A stretch of DNA of 64,000 nucleotides, taken from JAPOXR01 sp965116115 (GTDB taxonomy: Bacteria > Pseudomonadota > Alphaproteobacteria > Rhodobacterales > Rhodobacteraceae). Positions 25,935 to 35,306 of the stretch are shown piece by piece. The stretch's first letter is position 1. Each line of letters begins with the position of its first letter. The notes beneath the pieces were generated by a model. The model ran no database searches. It was given only the letters and a program-made list of their open reading frames with translations, and was not told where the DNA came from. The translations under genes were made by a program, and so were the position numbers. The stretch covers positions 3,534,001 to 3,598,000 of the forward strand of contig OZ220486.1 of NCBI GenBank assembly GCA_965116115.1. The letters run 5' to 3'.

Positions 25935-27821
25935 ATGCACAGTCAAACACAGTTATTCTCACTGCCGGCTCTCGGCGCTCGCGCTGCCGCGGCGCTCGCC
26001 GCCGCTATTGCCGCCTTATCAGGCTTTGCGGCGGCTGAAGACAGCCAGAGGATCATCAAGGCCCATGGGATTTCAACGTTCGGAAATCTGAAATACCCGG
26101 AGACGTTCGAGCATCTGGATTATGTTAATCCGGATGCGCCGAAAGGGGGAGAAATCGCAGTCTGGGGATTCGGCACGTTTGACTCGATGAATCCCTACAC
26201 GCGCAGCGGCCGGGCCGGTTCGCTGTCGAGCATTTTCTTCGAATCTCTTCTTACCGGAACGGCCGACGAAGTCAGTGCCGACTACGGTCTGCTCGCCGAG
26301 AGCCTGGAATATCCTGAAGACCGTTCATGGGTCATCTTTGACCTGCGTCCGGAGGCTGAATTTTCAGACGGAACACCAGTGACGGCTGAGGATGTGCTGT
26401 TTTCCTATAAGCTGTTCCGCAGCGAAGGACTGACGTCCTTCCGCGGCGAGTTGAGCAAGGTTGTCATCGACGCAGAAATCCTGGGTCCGCGGCGGATCAA
26501 GTTCGTTTTCGACAAATCGGAGTCGCCCCGGAACCCTCAGGCCTTGGTGGGCGGCATTCCGGTGTTTTCCAAAGCCTGGTTCACCGAGACCGGCGCAAAG
26601 CTTGACGAGTCGCGGATGGAACCAGCGACAGGTTCCAGCCCGTATGTGCTTGACGAAATCGAAGCCGGCAGACAAATCGTTTACCGGCGCAACCCCGATT
26701 ACTGGGGCTGGCATCTGCCTATCAACCGCGGCCGGCACAATTTCGACCGGATCCGGGTGGAATATTTCGCCGACACGAGCTCCGCCTTTGAAGCGTTCAA
26801 GGGCGGCGCATACACATTCCGCAATGAAAATCTGTCCCTGAACTGGGCGACCGGATACGACTTCCCGGCTGTCGAAAACGGCTGGGTGGTGACAAAAGAA
26901 TTCCCGGACGGAACGCCCGCCGGCGGCCAGTGTTTTGTTTTCAACCTGCGCCGGGACAAATTCAAGGACCCGCGGGTGCGGGAGGCCATCGGCCTGATGT
27001 TCAACTTCGAGTGGTCCAACGAAACGCTGTTCTACGGCCTTTATGCCCGCATTCACTCTTTCTGGGAAAACTCCGAACTGGCGGCGGCCGGAATGCCGGG
27101 ACCGGACGAACTGGCGCTGCTGGAGCCGCTGCGCGGCAAGATTCCCGATTCCGTATTCACCGAGCCAGCGGCCATGGCTCCGTCTTCCGGCAACCGAAAA
27201 CTGGACCGCTCCAATCTGCGCAAAGCCTCGCGCCTGCTTGACGAAGCCGGCTGGATCATCGGTGATGACGGGATCCGCCGCGATGCACAGGGAACCCCGC
27301 TGCAGGTGGAATTCCTCGGCAGAAGCCCGTCGTTTGACCGGATCATTAATCCGTATGTCGAAAATCTTCAGGCCGCGGGGATTGACGCCGTCTACACCCG
27401 CATTGATCCAGCGCAGTACACCAACCGGGTAAGAAACCACGACTTCGACATGATCACGGACAGCTTTCCCGTCAGTCTGGAACCGGAAGGCCCCGGCCTA
27501 CGGCAGCATTTCGGGTCAGAATACGTCGACGGCGTGTTTAACAGCTCCGGAATCGCCAGCGAAGGCGTGGACCGCCTGATTGACCACATCAAGGACGCCA
27601 TGACGATCGAGGAACTTCACACCGCGGTCAAGGCACTGGACCGGGTGCTGCGGGCCGAACGGCTGTGGGTGCCGCAATGGTATAAGTCGGTGCATACGGT
27701 TGCCCACTACGATCTGTTCGACCACCCGGACAATCTTCCGCCTTACAGTCTCGGCGAACTCTCTTTCTGGTGGTTCAATCCTGACAAGGCGGCGCGCCTT
27801 AAGGAAGAAGGCGCGCTCTGA
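25935..27821 (+). CDS. yejA: Oligopeptide ABC transporter substrate-binding protein
   Basis: 628 residues of extracellular solute-binding family 5, YejA branch: a signal peptide to about residue 34, HGISTFGNLKYPETFEHLDY near the N-terminus, and GEIAVWGFGTFDSMNPYTRSG. It captures peptides (microcin C-like substrates in E. coli) in the periplasm. It is the first gene of yejABEF; a GGGGGTAA sequence lies before the ATG. It appears complete. Confidence 0.92.
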   Translation: MHSQTQLFSLPALGARAAAALAAAIAALSGFAAAEDSQRIIKAHGISTFGNLKYPETFEHLDYVNPDAPKGGEIAVWGFGTFDSMNPYTRSGRAGSLSSIFFESLLTGTADEVSADYGLLAESLEYPEDRSWVIFDLRPEAEFSDGTPVTAEDVLFSYKLFRSEGLTSFRGELSKVVIDAEILGPRRIKFVFDKSESPRNPQALVGGIPVFSKAWFTETGAKLDESRMEPATGSSPYVLDEIEAGRQIVYRRNPDYWGWHLPINRGRHNFDRIRVEYFADTSSAFEAFKGGAYTFRNENLSLNWATGYDFPAVENGWVVTKEFPDGTPAGGQCFVFNLRRDKFKDPRVREAIGLMFNFEWSNETLFYGLYARIHSFWENSELAAAGMPGPDELALLEPLRGKIPDSVFTEPAAMAPSSGNRKLDRSNLRKASRLLDEAGWIIGDDGIRRDAQGTPLQVEFLGRSPSFDRIINPYVENLQAAGIDAVYTRIDPAQYTNRVRNHDFDMITDSFPVSLEPEGPGLRQHFGSEYVDGVFNSSGIASEGVDRLIDHIKDAMTIEELHTAVKALDRVLRAERLWVPQWYKSVHTVAHYDLFDHPDNLPPYSLGELSFWWFNPDKAARLKEEGAL

Positions 27822-27842
27822 ACGCGGCCCGGGAACGGTCGG

Positions 27843-28931
27843 ATGGGCGCCTATATTCTCCGGCGGCTGGCGCTGGTCGCGCCGACGCTTTTCGGCATCA
27901 TGGTGATCAATTTCACCCTTGTCCAGTTCGTGCCGGGCGGCCCGATAGAACAGATTCTCGCTCAGATGGAGGGCGGGGGCGATGTGTTCGAAACCATCGC
28001 CGGAAGCGCCGGCGACGCGGGAATGAATGAAGCCCAAGCCGCAGGGGAGCGCTACCTCGGGGCGCGCGGCCTGCCGGAGGAATTCATCAGGGAACTGGAA
28101 GCGCAGTTCGGCTTTGACAAGCCGCCGCTGGAGCGGTTCCTCGACATGATCTGGGGCTATATCCGGTTTGATTTCGGGGAGAGCTATTTCCGTTCGATCA
28201 GCGTCGTCGATCTGGTCATTGAAAAACTGCCCGTCTCTATTTCCCTCGGTCTCTGGTCGACTCTGATCGCCTATATCGTATCGATTCCGCTGGGCATCCG
28301 CAAAGCCGTGCGTGACGGCACGCCCTTTGACACCTGGACATCCGGAGCGATCATCGTCGGGTACGCGATACCGGGATTTCTTTTCGCCATTCTCCTGCTT
28401 GTTCTCTTCGCAGGCGGATCCTACCTGCGGATTTTCCCGCTGCGGGGCCTGGTTTCCGACAATTTCGCCGATCTCAGTCTGATCGGAAAAATCGTCGACT
28501 ATTTCTGGCACATCGCCCTGCCGGTGCTCGCATCAACGATTTCCGCATTCGCGACGCTGACGCTGCTCACGAAAAACAGTTTTCTGGATGAGATCAAGAA
28601 ACACTATGTCATGACGGCACGCGCCAAAGGAGTCACCGAACGGCGCGTCCTTTACGGACATGTCTTCCGCAACGCGATGCTGATCGTCATCGCCGGTTTT
28701 CCGGCGGTGTTCGTCTCGGTTTTCTTCGGCGGCTCGCTGATCATCGAGACGATTTTCTCGCTCGACGGACTCGGGCGGCTCGGCTACGAGGCCGCGGTCG
28801 CGCGTGATTATCCGGTGATTTTCGGCACTCTTTACGTCTTCGGCCTGCTTGGACTCGTCGTCGGCATACTGTCGGATCTGACCTATGTCTGGATCGATCC
28901 CCGCATCGACTTTGAAACCCGGGAAACATGA
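27843..28931 (+). CDS. yejB: Peptide ABC transporter permease
   Basis: 362 residues, with an N-terminal helix (GAYILRRLALVAPTLFGIMVIN) typical of DppB-type permeases, a long periplasmic loop, and the C-terminal EAA-type loop (YVMTARAKGVTERRVLYGHVFRNA). It starts 21 bases after yejA and overlaps yejE by 4 bases (ATGA), so translation is coupled. Confidence 0.93.
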   Translation: MGAYILRRLALVAPTLFGIMVINFTLVQFVPGGPIEQILAQMEGGGDVFETIAGSAGDAGMNEAQAAGERYLGARGLPEEFIRELEAQFGFDKPPLERFLDMIWGYIRFDFGESYFRSISVVDLVIEKLPVSISLGLWSTLIAYIVSIPLGIRKAVRDGTPFDTWTSGAIIVGYAIPGFLFAILLLVLFAGGSYLRIFPLRGLVSDNFADLSLIGKIVDYFWHIALPVLASTISAFATLTLLTKNSFLDEIKKHYVMTARAKGVTERRVLYGHVFRNAMLIVIAGFPAVFVSVFFGGSLIIETIFSLDGLGRLGYEAAVARDYPVIFGTLYVFGLLGLVVGILSDLTYVWIDPRIDFETRET

Positions 28932-30052
28932 TGCGGCTGTCACCTCTCGCGCGCCGGAGACTGGCGAATTTCCGCTCGAACACGCGGGCCTTCTGGTCGC
29001 TGATTCTGTTCGCGGTCCTGTTCGGACTGTCGCTTTGCGCGGAATTCATCGCCAACGACAAACCCCTGCTGGTCATCTACCGAGGACAGCTTCATTTTCC
29101 GATTTTCCGGTTCTATCCGGAAACCGCCTTCGGCGGAGATTTCCGCACCGAGGCGATTTACCGCGACATCGAGGTCCAGTGTCTGATCAAGTCCGGCGGC
29201 TTGGAAAAATGTCTGGACGACCCCGAAAGCGTGATCGCCGACAGTGCCGACGGCGAGGCTGACGGACGGCCGATAGACCGCGGCTGGCTGCTGTGGCCCC
29301 TCATCCCCTACTCCTACGACACGGTGAACGATCTCGGACGCGCCGCGCCCTCGCCGCCTGACCGGGATCACTGGCTCGGTACGGATGACACGGCGAGAGA
29401 CGTGCTGGCGCGCGTGATTTACGGATTCCGCCTGTCGGTGAATTTCACCATCTTCGTAACCTTGGCCACCTCCGTCATCGGCGTGGCGGCCGGCGTGGCG
29501 CAGGGATTCTTCGGCGGCGTCGTCGACCTTGTTTTTCAGCGCCTGATCGAGCTTTGGGGATCTACGCCTTCGCTCTACATCATTATTATCGTCGCGGCGA
29601 TTTGGCAGATGGATTTCTGGCTGCTGGCCGGATTGATGACGCTGTTCGGCTGGACGGCCTTGGTCGGCGTGGTGCGGGCCGAGAGCCTTAGGGCCCGGAA
29701 TCTGGAATATATCCGCGCGGCCCGGGCACTCGGGCTGTCCAGCGCCGCGATCATGTTCCGCCATGTTCTCCCCAATGCGGCGGTGGCGACTCTGACGCTT
29801 CTTCCTTTCATCATCACCGGCGTCATCGGGTCGCTGGCGGCTTTGGATTATCTGGGTTTCGGACTCCCGTCGTCGGGGCCTTCCCTCGGCGAGCTGACTT
29901 TGCAGGCGAAGCGCAATCTTCAGGCTCCGTGGCTCGGCTTCACCGCCTTTTTCACGTTCGCCGTCATGCTGTCGCTGCTGGTGTTCATATTCGAGGGAGT
30001 GCGGGACGCGTTTGATCCGCGGAAGACTTTCAATGACCGCGCCGCTCCTTGA
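28928..30052 (+). CDS. yejE: Peptide ABC transporter permease
   Basis: 374 residues of the DppC-like class: N-terminal helix near residues 20-45, then the HWLGTDDTARDVLARVIYG segment and the EAA loop YIRAARALGLSSAAIMFRHV. It pairs with YejB to form the membrane channel. Its end overlaps the yejF start by 20 bases. Confidence 0.93.
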   Translation: MMRLSPLARRRLANFRSNTRAFWSLILFAVLFGLSLCAEFIANDKPLLVIYRGQLHFPIFRFYPETAFGGDFRTEAIYRDIEVQCLIKSGGLEKCLDDPESVIADSADGEADGRPIDRGWLLWPLIPYSYDTVNDLGRAAPSPPDRDHWLGTDDTARDVLARVIYGFRLSVNFTIFVTLATSVIGVAAGVAQGFFGGVVDLVFQRLIELWGSTPSLYIIIIVAAIWQMDFWLLAGLMTLFGWTALVGVVRAESLRARNLEYIRAARALGLSSAAIMFRHVLPNAAVATLTLLPFIITGVIGSLAALDYLGFGLPSSGPSLGELTLQAKRNLQAPWLGFTAFFTFAVMLSLLVFIFEGVRDAFDPRKTFNDRAAP

Positions 30053-31643
30053 CATCAAAGATCTGTCGGTGACCTTTCGGCAGGGAGGCGGGTTCACCCG
30101 AGCCGTCCGCGGCGTTGATTTGCGTGTCGATCCCGGAGAAACAGTCGCCATTGTCGGCGAATCCGGATCCGGAAAATCCGTCACCGCATTGTCAACCGTG
30201 GGCCTGCTGCCGGAAAACGCCGAAGTCACCGGCTCAATCGAATACCGCGGACGGCAGATGGCGGGGGCGGACGAGACCGCCCTGCGGCAGGTCCGCGGCA
30301 ATGACATCAGCTTTATATTCCAAGAACCGATGGTTTCGCTGAATCCGCTGCACACTTTGGGAAAGCAGATCTGTGAAAGTCTGATGACACATCAGGATCT
30401 GACCGGCAAGCAGGCTCAGGATATTTCGGTTTCACTGCTGGAGAAAACCGGAATCGACGACCCGGAAGAGCGGCTGAAGGCTTATCCTCACCTGCTGTCC
30501 GGCGGGCAGCGCCAGCGGGTCATGATCGCGATGGCGCTGGCCAACAATCCTGACCTGCTGATAGCGGATGAGCCGACGACCGCACTTGATGTGACCATTC
30601 AGGCTCAGATTCTGGACCTTCTGGAAGAGTTGAAAGAAGCGGAAGGAATGAGCCTTCTGTTCATCACCCATGACCTGAACATCGTCCGGCGGATGGCCAG
30701 CCGGGTGTATGTCATGCGCGACGGCGAAATCGTCGAGCACGGAACCCGGCGGTCCATTTTCGAATCCCCGGGACACGAATACACGAAGACGCTGCTGGCC
30801 GCGGAACCTTCGGGGCAGCCGGATCCGGTTCCCGAAGGCACGAAGACGGTAATGGAAACGCAGGAGCTCAGAGTCTGGTTTCCTATTCAGCGCGGACTGC
30901 TGCGCCGCACGGTCGGACATATCAAAGCGGTCAAAGGCGCCTCGATCAGCATCCGCGAGGGCGAGACGGTCGGTATCGTCGGCGAGTCGGGATCCGGGAA
31001 AACGACGCTCGCCTTGGCGGCGGCGCGGCTGGTGTCTTCTGACGGCAGCATCTCTTTCTTCAACGAAGAGCTGCAGGGACGCACCCACAGAAGTCTGCGT
31101 TCCGTTCGGCGGAACATGCAGATGGTTTTTCAGGATCCGTTCGGTTCGCTGTCTCCGCGCATGACCGTAGGTCAGATCGTTGCCGAAGGTCTGTCAGTGC
31201 ACGGAATCGCCGGCAGGGCGGAAAAGCGCCGGCTGGCGCTGGAGACTCTGGAGGAAGTCGGGCTCGGCGAGGATGCTCTGCCGCGTTATCCGCATGAATT
31301 CTCAGGCGGGCAGCGGCAGCGGATCGCCATTGCCCGGGCCATGGTTCTCAGGCCCAGACTCGTGGTGCTTGACGAACCGACGTCAGCTCTCGACAGGACG
31401 GTGCAGGCTCAGATCATTGACCTTCTTCTGCGGCTGCAGCGGAAATACCGTCTTGCCTACTTCTTCATCAGCCATGATCTCAGGGTGGTGCGGGCCATGT
31501 CGCACAAGATCATCGTCATGAAGGACGGCGATATCGTCGAAGGCGGAGCCGCCGGCCAAGTGCTTGACCATCCGCGCACGGACTATTCCATGTCGCTCAT
31601 GGAGGCGGCGTTCGCCGCGGAATCTCCCGTTCAGGCAGGGTAA
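30033..31643 (+). CDS. yejF: Peptide ABC transporter, double ATPase
   Basis: 536 residues from ATG 30033; a more upstream ATG (30012) lies deeper in yejE. Two ABC domains in tandem: first Walker A GESGSGKS, signature LSGGQRQR and Walker B LIADEP; second Walker A GESGSGKT, signature FSGGQRQR and Walker B LVVLDEP. The fused ATPase is typical of YejF. The gene is last in the operon and converges on the isomerase gene, overlapping it by 13 bases at the 3' ends. Confidence 0.93.
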   Translation: MTAPLLDIKDLSVTFRQGGGFTRAVRGVDLRVDPGETVAIVGESGSGKSVTALSTVGLLPENAEVTGSIEYRGRQMAGADETALRQVRGNDISFIFQEPMVSLNPLHTLGKQICESLMTHQDLTGKQAQDISVSLLEKTGIDDPEERLKAYPHLLSGGQRQRVMIAMALANNPDLLIADEPTTALDVTIQAQILDLLEELKEAEGMSLLFITHDLNIVRRMASRVYVMRDGEIVEHGTRRSIFESPGHEYTKTLLAAEPSGQPDPVPEGTKTVMETQELRVWFPIQRGLLRRTVGHIKAVKGASISIREGETVGIVGESGSGKTTLALAAARLVSSDGSISFFNEELQGRTHRSLRSVRRNMQMVFQDPFGSLSPRMTVGQIVAEGLSVHGIAGRAEKRRLALETLEEVGLGEDALPRYPHEFSGGQRQRIAIARAMVLRPRLVVLDEPTSALDRTVQAQIIDLLLRLQRKYRLAYFFISHDLRVVRAMSHKIIVMKDGDIVEGGAAGQVLDHPRTDYSMSLMEAAFAAESPVQAG

Positions 31644-32305
31644 TCGGACACGATCAACCTGTAAGGACGCTCATCTTCCTCGATTTCCGGGAAGCGCGAG
31701 GTTTTCTCGAAGAAAAAATTGTCCGTCCTGTCATCGTTAACCGTAGACACTTCGCCTGCGAGGCACGTCCCCCGGTGCCCCCAGAACGCGTGGACGCAGC
31801 CGGGCACAAGCGTGATTGATTCGCCTGGTTCGACGATCGCGGTGTCTCCGGCTTCCACCCGGCGCCGGATCCCGTCCATCCGGACGAACACCGGCGATGC
31901 CCGGTCGAGTCCGCCGCCGCCGTCGAGGTTGTACAGCCTGACGGCCAGCGGCGCGCCGCCGCGGACGATAATGTCTTCGGTTTTGGTCTTGTGGTAATGC
32001 ATCAGGGCGACCTGATTCTCCCGTGATATCAGCAGCTTTTCGGCATAGGGCAGGGATTCGCCTGCGGATCCCGGCGGCAGCCCGTTGCGCAGAGTGAACA
32101 GCGCCAGACCGAAACGGTTGAAATCGCCTTTGCCGAAATCGGTGATGTCCCAGCCGGCGCCGGACTTCATGACCTGATCCAGGCTGTCCCGCCGCCGGTC
32201 CCATTCCGAAGGCTCCCACTTCGCGAACGGCGGCAGCAGAAAATTGCAGCTTTCGATGAAGTCTTCCGCTTCCCGGATGACGGCGTTGATCTGCGATCTC
32301 TTCAT
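31631..32305 (-). CDS. D-lyxose ketol-isomerase-like cupin (DUF1498)
   Basis: 224 residues from ATG 32305, which follows GGGAGTGG; an upstream in-frame ATG lacks such a site. The fold is a single cupin: LMHYHKTKTEDIIVRGG gives two His and a Glu, and VPGCVHAFWG the third His, the Mn-binding set of this family. Members interconvert D-lyxose/D-xylulose or D-mannose/D-fructose. Its start overlaps the end of the carboxypeptidase gene by 4 bases, so the two may be co-transcribed. Confidence 0.8.
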   Translation of the reverse strand: MKRSQINAVIREAEDFIESCNFLLPPFAKWEPSEWDRRRDSLDQVMKSGAGWDITDFGKGDFNRFGLALFTLRNGLPPGSAGESLPYAEKLLISRENQVALMHYHKTKTEDIIVRGGAPLAVRLYNLDGGGGLDRASPVFVRMDGIRRRVEAGDTAIVEPGESITLVPGCVHAFWGHRGTCLAGEVSTVNDDRTDNFFFEKTSRFPEIEEDERPYRLIVSDYPA

Positions 32306-33663
32306 TCCGCGGCCACTCCCCCGCCGCGGGTCAGCAGGCACTCCACCCCCCGCGCGGTGAGTCTCGCGCAGGCCTTGCGCGCGCTTTCCGAGGTCATGCC
32401 GGTGAATTTCGCCACATAGCCGCCGCTTTCTTTCCGGATATCTTTCCGGGCCAGCGCCAGTGAACGGAAATCCATGACCGCGACCTTCATCAGCTGTTTG
32501 TCCGCTTCCACGCTGGTGGCGAATTTGCCCAGCATGATGCCGTTCACCGGATCGGCGCCGCCGGCCTCAGCATTGTCCTGGCGCCGCAAGGGTCTGGCGA
32601 ACGCGGCAGCCGGATACAGATCATTGACCCCGTTCAGGCTGACTTCCGGATCAGCATCGCCTTGGCTCAGGGGTTCAGCAATGCCGGCAATCCCGGCGGC
32701 AGCGCTTGCCGGCTGAACGGCTGGCGCCGGACGAAGCAGCCTTTTCGATGCTGATTCCACGGTCGTGTCAACTCTGGAAACTTCGCCGAATGCGATATCC
32801 GGCATTGACGGCCGGCGCAGCCTTGTGCTGTCACTCGCCAGATTGAAGCCTTTGTCCATCAGTTTCGCCACATGCGCGTCCCGGGTCTTTCCCGACCGTC
32901 CGCCGAAGACCGTGACGATGATCCGTTCATTGCCCCGTTTGGCCGATGCGGTGAGGTTGAATCCGGCCTTGCTGGTGTATCCGGTCTTGATTCCGTCGGC
33001 TCCCGAGTAATTTCCCAAGAACCGCCGGTTGGTGTTCCGGACTTGCGCATGGCCGACATCGGCGGTCCTCTTCGAGAACAGGTGGTAATATTCCGGATAA
33101 TTGTACACGACATGGCGTCCCAGAACGGCCATGTCGCGGGCCGAGGACAAATGGCCGGCCTGGGTCAGGCCGTGGGCGTTCTTGAATGTCGTCTTGGTAA
33201 GCCCCATGGCTCTCGCGGTCCGGTTCATCCGCGCCGCGAACGCGTTTTCGCTGCCGGAGACCGCTTCGGCGATCGCTGTCGCGGCATCGTTTGCGGAACG
33301 CACGGCCGCCGCCCGGATAAGGTAACGCAGTTTGACCCTTGATCCGGGTTTCAAGTGGATCTTCGAAGGCGGCTCGCTGGCCGCGAACTTGGATATGCGG
33401 ACCTTCGTGTCCAGATTGATTTCGCCGTTCTCCACGGCCTGTATGGCGACATAAACTGTCATCATCTTGGTCAGCGATGCCGGATGAAGCCGCAGATCCG
33501 CGTTTTCGGAATGGAGAATTTTTCCGTTCCGCGCATCCATGACAACCGCCGCGTAGGTCGCGGCTGAAGCGCCGCCGGCCAGCAGCACCGCCAGCCCGGC
33601 CAACAGAAGCAGCATGCCGAAGCCGAAAACGGCCCGAAACATAAGCCGCGCCAATAGTCTCAT
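32302..33663 (-). CDS. D-alanyl-D-alanine carboxypeptidase with SPOR domain
   Basis: 453 residues from ATG 33663, supported by GAGGG 8 bases upstream; the frame is open far upstream but without family similarity. A signal/anchor (residues 7-35) is followed by the penicillin-binding motifs SLTK (63-66), SAND and KTG in DGIKTGYTS. The C-terminal 70 residues (NGIMLGKFATSVEADKQLMK) form a SPOR domain that binds denuded septal glycan. It trims peptidoglycan pentapeptides in the periplasm, probably at the division site. DacA/DacF class; I do not give a symbol. Confidence 0.9.
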   Translation of the reverse strand: MRLLARLMFRAVFGFGMLLLLAGLAVLLAGGASAATYAAVVMDARNGKILHSENADLRLHPASLTKMMTVYVAIQAVENGEINLDTKVRISKFAASEPPSKIHLKPGSRVKLRYLIRAAAVRSANDAATAIAEAVSGSENAFAARMNRTARAMGLTKTTFKNAHGLTQAGHLSSARDMAVLGRHVVYNYPEYYHLFSKRTADVGHAQVRNTNRRFLGNYSGADGIKTGYTSKAGFNLTASAKRGNERIIVTVFGGRSGKTRDAHVAKLMDKGFNLASDSTRLRRPSMPDIAFGEVSRVDTTVESASKRLLRPAPAVQPASAAAGIAGIAEPLSQGDADPEVSLNGVNDLYPAAAFARPLRRQDNAEAGGADPVNGIMLGKFATSVEADKQLMKVAVMDFRSLALARKDIRKESGGYVAKFTGMTSESARKACARLTARGVECLLTRGGGVAAE

Positions 33664-34178
33664 GATTTCTGCCCTCATATTGCCGCGCAGCCCTCTTTGC
33701 GGAGCTTCGCGTTTACTACCCAAGCGCCGGATTCTCCAGCGCGGCACATTATTAAAATGATCGCAATATGTTGTCATCATGGTTGGAAAATATAATCCGG
33801 CAGTGTGGCACAGATGCAACAGCGCGCCGCCAGCGCGCAGCATGTCGGGCAGACCGGGCAGGCGGGACACATCATGTATGGTTTCACATATGGATTCAGC
33901 TGAATTTTCCCTCACGGATTTTCCACATGACGAATCACATCTCGTGATTTCCGGAGCGGACAGGGCCATTGGCGGAATGAATTCCTTGCCGCCGAATCCG
34001 CAAAACCGGCGGTTGAGTCGCTCAGTTTCCGAGGAAACGGCGCGGGCCAGGAAAATTTGTCTTCATCGCCCCCGGATCCATTAACAGATCTGGATTCCAG
34101 ACTGAAAAAAGCCTGCCCTGCTTCGTGACGAAATCGAATTTTGCGATTTCGACAGATATGTTATAGTCTGGTTTAGAG
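33664..34178. other. Intergenic, with an 8-bp stem inverted repeat before clpS
   Basis: About 515 bases with no gene I can support. CGAAATCG (34129-34136) and CGATTTCG (34144-34151) are perfect arms around 7 bases, followed by a possible -10 (TTATAG at 34161-34166). The repeat could be an operator at the clpS promoter. Confidence 0.35.
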
Positions 34179-34556
34179 ATGTGGAACCGAAGAATGCCGA
34201 CACCCATCGCTTTGGAAATCACTGCGAATTCCGCCGAGGACAACGACCGCGGTCACAGCGGAACCGGCACATCGGTACTGACCCGTCCGGAAAAGAAGAC
34301 CGAGCGGGCGCCGATGTATAAAGTGCTTCTGCTGAATGACGACTATACGCCGATGGAATTTGTCGTCGCGATTCTCGAACAGGTCTTCCAAATGCCGCGC
34401 GACAGGGCGATATCCCTCATGCTTGATGTTCACAGAACGGGAGTGGGAGTCGCCGGCGTGTATGTTCACGAAATCGCGGAAACCAAGGCTGCGCAGGTCC
34501 TCTCCATCGCGCGAAAGCACGAGCATCCGCTGCAGTGCACCATCGAAAAAGAATAA
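34179..34556 (+). CDS. clpS: ATP-dependent Clp protease adaptor
   Basis: 125 residues (120 if the second ATG at 34194 is used; neither has a strong SD). The conserved core YKVLLLNDDYTPMEFVV, RTGVGVAGVYVHEIAETKA and HPLQCTIEKE is complete, including the Asn/Asp pair and His that bind N-degron residues. It hands N-end-rule substrates to ClpAP. clpA is not next to it here, unlike in many genomes. The N-terminal 40 residues are disordered, as is usual. Confidence 0.92.
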   Translation: MWNRRMPTPIALEITANSAEDNDRGHSGTGTSVLTRPEKKTERAPMYKVLLLNDDYTPMEFVVAILEQVFQMPRDRAISLMLDVHRTGVGVAGVYVHEIAETKAAQVLSIARKHEHPLQCTIEKE

Positions 34557-34659
34557 CGCTCTGCCGGAGACGTCCGCAGGCCGCCTGCTCGTGAAACGGA
34601 TCGGACCGGCCATACCGGAACAGCTTCCCCATGCATTGCGGCAAACCGTGATTCCCCCG

Positions 34660-35295
34660 ATGCGGCGCAGAAGGGCCCTTGCCCTGCAGGGGTTCCGGAA
34701 CGTCTCCAAGCGCATGGCCCCGGACATGGGGTTCGGTGTTATGACAGCCGTTGTCTTTTTTCTTGCCGTTTCCGGCGCGGCGGTCTGCGAAACATGGCGG
34801 GGCCTGCAGATTGCGCCGGAGCACCGGTGCTCACCTTACGACAGAAAACGCGACTACCGTTATCCGCAGTCGATTGAGCAGAAGATCGTGAACCGAATCG
34901 GCGCGGTCTACGGCCCGTATACCGGCACCTGTTTCAACTCGACATCTGAAACCGACATTGAACATATTATCGCAGTCAGCGAGGCGCATGACTCAGGACT
35001 TTGCGCACAGGACGCCGCTGTTCGTAAGCGATTCGCCACGGACATCCGGAACCTCACTCTGGCCCGTCCGGAGGTGAACCGGAACAGGAAGAGCGACAAA
35101 GATGCGGGCGAATGGCTGCCTGACCGCAACCGATGCTGGTTCGCCGGCCGCGTAGTCGCGGTCCGGCGCGCTTACGGATTGACTATAGACCGGCGGGAAG
35201 CAGCGGCCTTGGAGCGGATACTTGCGAATTGCGAGAACACCGAATATGAAAAGTGTGGAGCTTCCCGGTCGTCTTTCTCTTGCGGTTCGCCATAA
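34660..35295 (+). CDS. Exported HNH nuclease (DUF1524/GmrSD C-terminal-like)
   Basis: About 211 residues from ATG 34660, giving an Arg-rich n-region and a hydrophobic core (VMTAVVFFLAVSGAAVC); ATGs at 34714 and 34741 are alternatives. The mature part holds TDIEHIIAVSEAHDSGLC, ATDIRNLTLARPEVNRNRKS and DAGEWLPDRNRCWFAGR, the ordered motifs of secreted HNH nucleases (metal His, Asn, Asp-x-x-x-W-L). Several Cys suggest disulfides. It probably degrades DNA outside the cytoplasm. It directly precedes an IS630 copy, but the frame is complete. Confidence 0.75.
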   Translation: MRRRRALALQGFRNVSKRMAPDMGFGVMTAVVFFLAVSGAAVCETWRGLQIAPEHRCSPYDRKRDYRYPQSIEQKIVNRIGAVYGPYTGTCFNSTSETDIEHIIAVSEAHDSGLCAQDAAVRKRFATDIRNLTLARPEVNRNRKSDKDAGEWLPDRNRCWFAGRVVAVRRAYGLTIDRREAAALERILANCENTEYEKCGASRSSFSCGSP

Positions 35296-35306
35296 GGAGT
35301 TGAATA

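Noticed and set aside
28940..30355. 471-codon minus-strand frame opposite yejE/yejF
   Set aside because: Antisense of two well-supported permease/ATPase genes; composition very rich in Arg and Gln with no motif.
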